A stretch of 16,193 nt of DNA from Asterionellopsis glacialis. Taxonomy: Eukaryota; Bacillariophyta; Plagiogrammaphyceae; Rhaphoneidales; Asterionellopsidaceae. The notes beneath the pieces were generated by a model. That model was not told the DNA's origin and did no database searches. It saw nothing but the letters and a program-made list of their open reading frames with translations. A program made the position numbers and the translations under genes. Location of the stretch: contig WKLE02000336.1 of the NCBI GenBank assembly GCA_014885115.2, positions 1 through 16,193 of the forward strand, given 5' to 3'. Of this stretch, positions 1 through 6,200 are shown piece after piece. Each line of letters begins with the position of its first letter. Position 1 is the stretch's first letter.

Positions 1-650
1 CTTCATATTTGCCATCCGTGATACCCAGCGGTAAGCCTTCATCAGTTCCTTCTGCAAGCCCATCAGACATTCCATCATTGATACCTTCTTATCATCCAAC
101 TTCTATCCCATCAGTTTCACCATCAGTGTCACCATCCACTTCACCTTCGGTTTCTCCATCGTTTTTACCTTCAATGTATCCTTCGCACCAACCCTCTAAT
201 CTTCCAAGCATTGCTCCTCCCTGTGATGCAGAACTTTTACGGGTCATTGATGTATCGGATGGTGGTTCATGCTCTCGCCAGTACGATGGCATTCCGATTC
301 TTGTTGATAAGCACTTGAAGGATGATGATTGCATCTCCTTTAAGTTCAACCAAAGTTTGTTTACCTCAAGTGTACTTGAATATGTTTTTATCGAATTTCT
401 TGATTGCGATCGTCCAGACCCAAACTCCAAACGTTGTATGAAAAAGACTTCCATTAAACCCTATGAAACAGTGGGCCCAAATTCTGTCAAATGCACTGAT
501 GGGTTTGCATTTGTGAAGGTATTCGCTCAAGATAAGGATGCCTTTACTAGCTCTGACATCGTGAACAATCTTCCAGGAGCTTGTAATGCTCCAAAGGGGA
601 TAGGTGAAAGCCGGTGTGAATGGGAATTCAAAATCCCATGTACTTGCTGA
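1..650 (+). CDS. PS-repeat (mucin-like) surface protein, 3' end only
   Basis: The reading frame (codons from base 3) is open from the window edge to a TGA at 648-650, so the start lies upstream and the gene is partial. The first ~72 residues are a Pro/Ser repeat of period four (xxPS: VIPS, SASPS, DIPS, VSPS). A ~140-residue C-terminal domain follows with ten cysteines (the C in CDAEL, then GSC, DDC, LDC, RCM, KCT, ACN, RCE and the final PCTC), a pattern suited to disulfides in a secreted protein. PSxxPS repeats are common in diatom cell-wall and surface proteins and act as extended, probably O-glycosylated stalks. I do not recognise the Cys-rich domain. Secretion is inferred, because the N-terminus is not visible. 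No intron is evident in the part seen. Confidence 0.8.
   Translation, partial: SYLPSVIPSGKPSSVPSASPSDIPSLIPSYHPTSIPSVSPSVSPSTSPSVSPSFLPSMYPSHQPSNLPSIAPPCDAELLRVIDVSDGGSCSRQYDGIPILVDKHLKDDDCISFKFNQSLFTSSVLEYVFIEFLDCDRPDPNSKRCMKKTSIKPYETVGPNSVKCTDGFAFVKVFAQDKDAFTSSDIVNNLPGACNAPKGIGESRCEWEFKIPCTC
3..218 (+). repeat. Coding PSxxPS repeat, 12-nt period
   Basis: About 18 units of a degenerate 12-nt repeat encode the xxPS tetrapeptide. The nucleotide copies share a cca-tca/cct-tca core but differ at the two variable codons, so selection appears to act on the Pro-Ser spacing more than on exact DNA identity. It probably extends left of the window. Confidence 0.85.
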
Positions 651-1110
651 ATGCACTCTTGCATCTTTTACACATGAAGCTATAATTTTAGAAAATACTA
701 TACAATTACCCATTTCTTGTTTTTTTAACGCAGCCGACTACATCGTACGAAAATGCACCATGTTATTTGGTTCCTTCCATCCTGTCATCTTCTTTTCTTT
801 CCTTGTTATTTCTACATAGGAGACATCTGACAGCATCACCAATGACAAACATGATGAAACCGAGATTCTATCGTATTACTGCATGCAGTGTTTTTCTACA
901 AAATTATGTTTTTTTACAAGAAATTACAATGCAACAAGAAATTCTACAGGTAGGACAATTATTGTAGGTATATTATTACAAGGTGTCATTGAAAAAAAAC
1001 CATATGGTTGGTGGATAGAGTACCAAGATCTGTTCACTGTAAAATATTTTTGGAAGCAAAAATATGTTGGTAGAAGAAATACTGGCACCACCGTAAATTG
1101 TGAATAAACT

Positions 1111-1453
1111 ACCAAAATATAAAATTTTAGACTTAATCTCTCAACAATCAACCAATTCAAACACAGCAATAAAAGTAGTTACTAATGTGATACTTTGTCG
1201 AATCCTTGTTCAAATAATATAGATAAAGCTGATTGTAGGATTAAAAATTGCACAGGTGGTGTCACTGGAAATACTAGAGCTGACGCGACTACTATAGTCC
1301 AAAATAGAGTACCGAAATTCTAAGATTTTGGATAAGCGTACAAAAAATTCAACAATCTACCAATGCATATACAACAATAAAAAGTTTCATAAAACTTTGA
1401 ACACAAAATAGATTCTAGATACAGCTGATCCATTAATGGGTATTAAGATTTGG
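1111..1453. repeat. Diverged tandem duplication, two ~140-bp copies
   Basis: Copy A (about 1111-1250) and copy B (about 1311-1453) share blocks in the same order. Both open with acc(a/g)aaat-t-taa-attttgg/ag. Both then have tcaacaatc-accaat, (a)caacaataaaaag or its variant, and a block containing ata-agctgat that ends in attaa-a-tt. The offset is about 200 bp. Identity is partial and the alignment was made by eye. Origin unknown; possibly an old non-coding repeat. Confidence 0.4.
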
Positions 1454-1722
1454 AGCCAAGTTCCACAATAACAATAGAAATTTTACGTTTTACGTGACAC
1501 TCATTTTAAAATGACAATAAACCATGTACCAGGCACTTCTTGAATATAACGTACCGTTATGTTTGTGTACTTGTCTTCTCTTGCTTCGTTAATGGATGAC
1601 CAGTTGATTGTTGTTACTTCTTGTGTGCTGCCGTTCAGCCTGACAAAATAACACACACACAAAAGTTCTGCACTCACAGGTGTAGAAGTTTTCCTGGCGC
1701 ACTCTTGAGAGCCTGGTGCTAG

Positions 1723-1752
1723 GTACCAGGTACCGTACAGGAGTACCAGGTA
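1723..1752 (+). promoter_or_regulatory. Paired GTACCAGGTA motifs
   Basis: GTACCAGGTA occurs at 1723-1732 and again at 1743-1752, exactly 20 bp apart (about two helical turns), some 150-175 bp upstream of the 1899 ATG. The 9-bp core TACCAGGTA occurs twice more in the window, both in the promoter region at 9299-9332. A role as a transcription factor site is inferred from position and repetition only. Confidence 0.35.
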
Positions 1753-1898
1753 TGACTCAACTCGCGACATCAAGCTCAGAAGGAGTTTCACAAGTTTTGA
1801 TCAGGACATTTTAAATTATAACTCTTCGAGAGGACTAGAGAGACGCTCCAGTAGGGAGAAGAACATCCAGTTAAGGCTCGTAACGCTGTTGACTTAAA

Positions 1899-2959
1899 AT
1901 GTTCGCCGTCCAACACCTAACATTTCTTTGCAGCTGCGCTGTGTTACTTTTAGCTCTTCCAGCCAACTCTTTTACGCCCCCTCCACTGAGGAATTGCTTA
2001 ACGACACGCTCTTTAGGATGGAAGCAACCTGACTCTGCTTCCCAATTTCAAGAGGCAATCACACCTCAATTTTTGAAAGGCTCGTTGAATGACGATGAGC
2101 AACCGACCACATCCTTTAAGTTGGATGAATTCGATCAGACAGTTACCGGTGTGACTGGCATATTTGCTGCATTGGTCACTTTCTACTCCGAATTTGTTTT
2201 GAAGCAAACAGGCTGTGGACTTCCTGCAGGGCCATATGGAGTTGTAGGACTTGTTGAAGGCCTCAGCTACTTGGGAGTTGTCCGAATAGCAGCTTTGTCA
2301 TTGTACCAAAAATATCAAACAGTAAGTGGAGCTGCGTCCTATCTTCTTGAGGCGAGAGACAAAAGTACGGCCAGTTTCTTTCTATATGTTATACGAGTAT
2401 TTGTTTCTAAAGTTGTTTGAAAAGTTTTGCAAAACATACTTTCCTTGTTTGGAACTCGTACTGAACTTCTCACCTGAATATATTTACGTGTTTGTTGCTA
2501 TGATTATGCAATTATCAGGGTAGTGGTTTACCTGCTGGTCCAGCTGGCGTCTTGGGTGCTGCCGAGGGACTTTCGTTCCTGTCGATTGCCGTGGGTTTGA
2601 CAGTGTTTTTCCTTCAAATCACTAACTTTGGCTATATTCCCAATGCAATACCTATGGAAGGTGGTATGTGTAGCTGAGTGATTATAATAGAAATAAGCAC
2701 TTTTCATCGGAGGTGGAGATTCTAGATAGACTGGTATAAGTTGTGTGCAGTACTTGTAGCGTCTTCATTTTAAGGCATCTACTCGTATTTTGCGTAATCT
2801 TCTCTAGGACCAGTTTCACCCGAATCAACCTTCCTTATCTCTTTTCAGACCGATGTAGTTCAAATAGGAGGCAATACAATCAAATACTACAGAAATTGCG
2901 ATCGCCAAATAACTCAACCGTTTGCCAACTTGGAATCTCTAGATTTGCAATTAAAGTAG
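1899..2959 (+). CDS. Plastid-targeted membrane protein with duplicated GLPAGP motif
   Basis: Spliced model: exons 1899-2321, 2519-2663 and 2808-2959, giving 239 aa. Intron 1 (2322-2518) is gtaagt...atcag, phase 0. Intron 2 (2664-2807) is gtatgt...tctctag, phase 1. The N-terminus is a hydrophobic signal peptide ending ALPANSF/TPPP, an ASAF-like motif that predicts import into the complex plastid. About three hydrophobic segments follow: near residues 84-102 (VTGVTGIFAALVTFYSEFV), the first repeat and the second repeat. The repeat unit is QTG(C/S)GLPAGPxGVxGxxEGLSxL, once in exon 1 and once in exon 2. The ~50-residue hydrophilic tail encoded by exon 3 is supported by frame only. I do not recognise a named family; a thylakoid or plastid-envelope protein is the best guess. 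It converges on the decarboxylase-like gene, 177 bp from its stop. Confidence 0.7.
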
Positions 2960-3136
2960 CAGACCATTCAATAAGGCAGTCCAGTTTATATTCAAGAGGT
3001 ATACAACTCTCTGCAATAATAACCTCTGTTTACTATTCCTAGATGCAAATGTTGTCAAAATGTTGCCACCGTTCGATATGTTGCAGATGTTTTTGAGCTC
3101 TTCAGTATAGTTACATTTAAAAAAAAGTAAACACAC

Positions 3137-4871
3137 TCATTGTTCGTCGTTTGATTCTGAAACTCCAACAACATATCGGATTGGTAGCATTCCATTTCTC
3201 GCCGCTATGCTAATAGTATAGGCACCCATACGATCAAATATAAACCAGTCACCAACTTCCATATAAGGCAACTCACACTGACAAACAACATCATAAGTTT
3301 GACCTGATGGACCGTGGACAACACTTGGATACGTCAAAGCTTTCCACTTCGAGGAATTCGGATCAGAATCATTGATTGAATCATTCATTCGAAGCGGAGT
3401 GGGGACGAATGACTCATTGCACAACAGTACATCCTTGAATACTCCATGGACACCTTGAGCTATGTAGTAGTGACGTTGACTGTCTTCGACTTTCACGCTG
3501 TAAATCCGATTGCACAAGGAAAATGCAGCCTCCACGAAATACCTTCCCGGCTCGGAAATAATTTGTACGGCTGATTCGTTTTGGGGGAATAATTCATCGA
3601 CCAATGGAGTAACAACAGCCGCAATTTTCGCAGCGGTTTCCTCGTCACAATTTTTGTCTATACCATTAGATGATTCCTGTTGACATTTACCACAAAATCG
3701 CCCTTGATCACCCCCCGCACCGTCCGCTCCCGGGTATCCACCTCCAATATCAAGTAACTGGCATTTCCTTGGATGTTGAATACGATCGATTGTATCAATG
3801 GCATCTTTTGCGAGTCGTATTGCAGTCCCGTACGCATCGGGGTCATGATTACCAGATCCACAGTGAAAGGACACACCAATCACAGGTATATTAAGATGCA
3901 TCGCTTCTTGCACGAGTTCTTCAATCTTGGATGGCGCAGCTCCAAACTTCTCACCCAGAGGAACAGCGGATGACCCATCAGGTACTACTATACGCAATAT
4001 CATTTCTGGTGGTTGAGATGACCCATGTTTCTCGTACGCTTTTTTCACTTTATGAAGCTCTTCTGAACTGTCAAATGTCAATGCTTCAACTCCTAAGGTT
4101 AGCGCCGAATCCAATTCAGCCTCTGCTCGTTGTGGATTGGCGTAAATAATTCGACGTTCATTCTGATTTGTAGACTCCAACGCCAAACGAATCTCAGACA
4201 GTGATGCACAATCAAATCCGGCATAATCGGAGTACTGACCAAGGACTGCCGCCACCATAATATCCGGATGACACTTGAGAGCAAAAAAAGGTTTGATGCG
4301 AGGAAATAGTTTCAACCATGCATTTAGCTTCTTCCGAACAACATTTATATCGCAAAGGACGAAACCATCATCCAATGCATCTTCCTCGTCTTCTGAGAGT
4401 CCCGATTTTTCAAGGAGCGAACGGATTTGATGTATTACGCATTCTGAAAGATTTGTTACATCTGGTGGGATTTTACTGCAATGCATTGGAAGTGCCTTTT
4501 CATCGATATTTTTAGAGATGTATGATTCATTATCCGGTAACGACGCATCTATTGATCGCATCGGTGTTGCCATGGAGAAATCTGCAAAGTCAATGGTGGT
4601 TCGTTACAGTGCCAGCGTAGATGGTTGTTTTGTCACGGTCGGTGGCAAGATGTGTGGGGCGGGTGTAGTCGTTCGACAGACTTCTTTTTGATTTGTACGA
4701 CTCACCTGGTTTACAGTGGTGAAAACAAATCATGATTCCAGATTCCGATACTTCTGGAGGTGTATCTCCTTGTCGTTTTACCCAAGAAATGATTCGGATT
4801 GAAGAAAACAGATGCCAATGATAAGAAGTGCTTCTTTCGTTGAACTCTTCCTTGTCGCGATCTTCCATCAT
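3137..4871 (-). CDS. Ornithine decarboxylase-fold protein (PLP fold III), divergent substrate site
   Basis: Exon 2 (4581-3137) alone gives 478 aa from ATG 4573. An upstream exon (4871-4706) with donor CCAG/GTGAGT and acceptor ttgcag (intron 4582-4705, 124 nt) joins in frame, giving 536 aa. Numbered from the 4573 ATG: PFFALKC carries the PLP lysine K100; the other cofactor residues are D121 (GFDCAS), H237 (SFHCGSG), the glycine loop 277-279 (LDIGGG), E341 (EPGRY) and Y452 (MGAYT). These match eukaryotic ODC, which converts ornithine to putrescine for polyamines. However, the positions that bind substrate in ODC are changed: D332 is Q373, and the GPTCDG loop with C360 and D361 reads GPSGQT. A ~25-residue insertion with a CGKC motif follows the glycine loop. 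It may use another substrate, or be an antizyme-inhibitor-like pseudoenzyme. No targeting signal seen. It shares a short bidirectional promoter with psbW. Confidence 0.85.
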
Positions 4872-5037
4872 CTGTTGTTCCGTTCTTCGTTCTGGTATGT
4901 TACTACGTTAAATCTACGTACGTGACGACACATACGTGTTTCTTTTAACTTCAAGATGCGTGAAGGCGCACGAACGCCTCGAAGTGCAAGGCTCCTCTTG
5001 TTCTCACTTCTGAACAGAGTATAGAACAGCAGTCACC
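4872..5037. promoter_or_regulatory. Bidirectional promoter with ACGT-core cluster
   Basis: Only 166 bp separate the extended decarboxylase start (minus, 4871) from the psbW ATG (plus, 5038). Four ACGT cores lie within 33 bp, at 4905, 4916, 4920 and 4934, with a TGACG at 4923-4927. ACGT cores are bound by bZIP and some bHLH factors, and TGACG(T/C) elements act in CO2/cAMP/light control in diatoms. That these sites control either gene is inferred. A small hairpin, AGGCG (4964-4968) with CGCCT (4975-4979), lies in the probable psbW 5' UTR. Confidence 0.45.
4956..5024 (+). promoter_or_regulatory. Upstream ORF in psbW leader, 22 codons
   Basis: An ATG at 4956 opens a 22-codon frame (MREGARTPRS...) closed by TAG at 5022-5024, 13 bp before the psbW ATG. 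If transcription starts upstream of 4956 it could lower psbW translation. The transcription start is unknown, so this may simply lie in the promoter. Confidence 0.25.
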
Positions 5038-5766
5038 ATGATCAAGCAATTGTTTGCCCTCCTTGCCCTTTTGGCATCGGCTTCCGCCTTTGTCCCCGCT
5101 GGCGCTCCTGCTGGTACGTAATAAAGTTATGATTTGGAATGACGGCGAAAATGGATTGTCCGGGGATTTCTCATGGTGCAACCTTGTGAAGTCGTTTGGT
5201 TACGTAGCCAAAAAGATTTGATTTCAATCCTCCGGAAGACGTCTGCTTCTGACGAGCTCGTACACCCCGTACTAGTTCTACGTGGATCGGGTTGTCTGGC
5301 AGCGATCTTCCTCATGGGAAGACAGCTGTTGGATTCTTCCAACAGCGAAGATAAACAACATGCACCGTGTCATTTCAGACGATGATCGCAAAGGATCGAA
5401 GACGCTAGAAGGGTTATTCACTTCCATCTACGAAACGTTATCTTACCATTCTTTTTGTTTTTAACGATTTTTTCAACAGCCTTCGGTGTTAAGTCCACCA
5501 CCACCCTCTCTATGGCCATGCAAGCCCCCGACATCAAGAAGGGAATCCTTGCCGCTGCCGCCGGTATCCCCGCCATCCTTTCCTCCACTGCCGCTGTTGC
5601 TACCGAGGGAACCAACGAATGGTTCGGAGTTGACGATAACCGTCTTCTTTTCGTTCTTTTCGCTGGACACTTGGCCATTCTTTCTTTGTGGTACCAAGCA
5701 TACGGTGACTACGATGAAGAAGAGGACTTCTTCGGCGAAATTGACTACACCCGCGCACCTAAATAA
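5038..5766 (+). CDS. psbW: Photosystem II reaction centre protein W
   Basis: Exons 5038-5113 and 5480-5766 encode 120 aa; the 366-nt intron is gtacgt...caacag, phase 1. Residues 1-17 are a signal peptide ending ASASA/FVP, the classic diatom plastid-entry motif. A transit region (VKSTTTLSM...) and a second hydrophobic stretch ending STAAVA follow, probably the thylakoid insertion signal. The mature ~55 residues start near TEGTNEWFG, with one membrane span (LLFVLFAGHLAILSLWYQAY) and an acidic tail (DYDEEEDFF). This layout (TEGT, FG, N-L, one span, aromatic-Y, acidic end) matches PsbW, a small nuclear-encoded subunit that helps hold PSII dimers or supercomplexes together. The ATG context (agtcaccATG) is good. 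Another small single-span PSII subunit is the main alternative. Confidence 0.7.
5305..5352 (+). other. Hairpin inside the psbW intron
   Basis: A perfect 9-bp stem GCTGTTGGA (5325-5333) / TCCAACAGC (5338-5346) closes a TTCT loop. An outer 6-bp stem ATCTTC (5305-5310) / GAAGAT (5347-5352) encloses it. The host intron is 366 nt, two to three times the other introns here (112-197 nt), which leaves room for a structured element or intronic small RNA. No snoRNA boxes could be assigned with confidence. Confidence 0.4.
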
Positions 5767-6200
5767 GCATTTTGCCCCATTCCATGAAATACATTATGAT
5801 ACTGAGGAGAAAAACCTTCGTGTATAGACGGAGAGCCGCAATAGATAATTTGTTGAATCATACTTAACTTTTGCCGTTGGCCCCATGCTACTTTTATCAA
5901 CTTTCTGTAGAGATTGTTTCGTCTCGTGTTTTTTTCAATAAATATCGAACACTTGGCAGGATCCGTACATCCTTCATTTCTAAAACGGTATCAGACAAGC
6001 GTTGTTCAACTTTGCAGAGCTACTACGAAGAACTAAATCAAGCATGAGTATTGTTTTTAATCAGCGATTGTCTGAATTTTTTGTTGGGTATTCTACATCT
6101 GTGTAATAATTCCGACAAATCAATTCTAACTGGATTTGTACCGTTTTGTGCAGAGATATCAAAAGAACTCCTACATTTATGCAGTGGAATCAACGCGTAT
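5767..6200. other. Intergenic between convergent psbW and NBS1
   Basis: 434 bp of 3' flanking sequence shared by two convergent genes; no gene recognised. AATAAA at 5937-5942, about 170 nt past the psbW stop, is a candidate polyadenylation signal for psbW. T-rich runs on both sides suit 3' ends. Confidence 0.5.

Larger units (their letters stand above)
651..1898. other. Intergenic, 1.25 kb, no gene recognised
   Basis: Short open frames here (for example 1501-1791 minus and 883-1107 plus) have AT-driven, low-information translations and no domain I recognise. The stretch holds a diverged tandem duplication (1111-1453) and a pair of GTACCAGGTA motifs (1723-1752). The last ~100 bases before the 1899 ATG are probably promoter and 5' UTR of that gene. 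Confidence 0.6.

Noticed and set aside
3..218. CRISPR-like or satellite array
   Set aside because: The 12-nt period is the codon pattern of a PSxxPS protein repeat in one open frame, with no spacers.
1501..1791. Minus-strand 96-codon open frame
   Set aside because: It overlaps the GTACCAGGTA repeats and promoter-side sequence, and its content shows no domain or targeting signal.
2849..3042. Alternative exon 3 for the GLPAGP gene using the cttttcag acceptor at 2842-2849
   Set aside because: With the phase-1 donor it gives a random-looking Arg/Ser/Asn tail. The tctctag acceptor at 2807 gives a more protein-like tail in a different frame. It could still be an alternative isoform.
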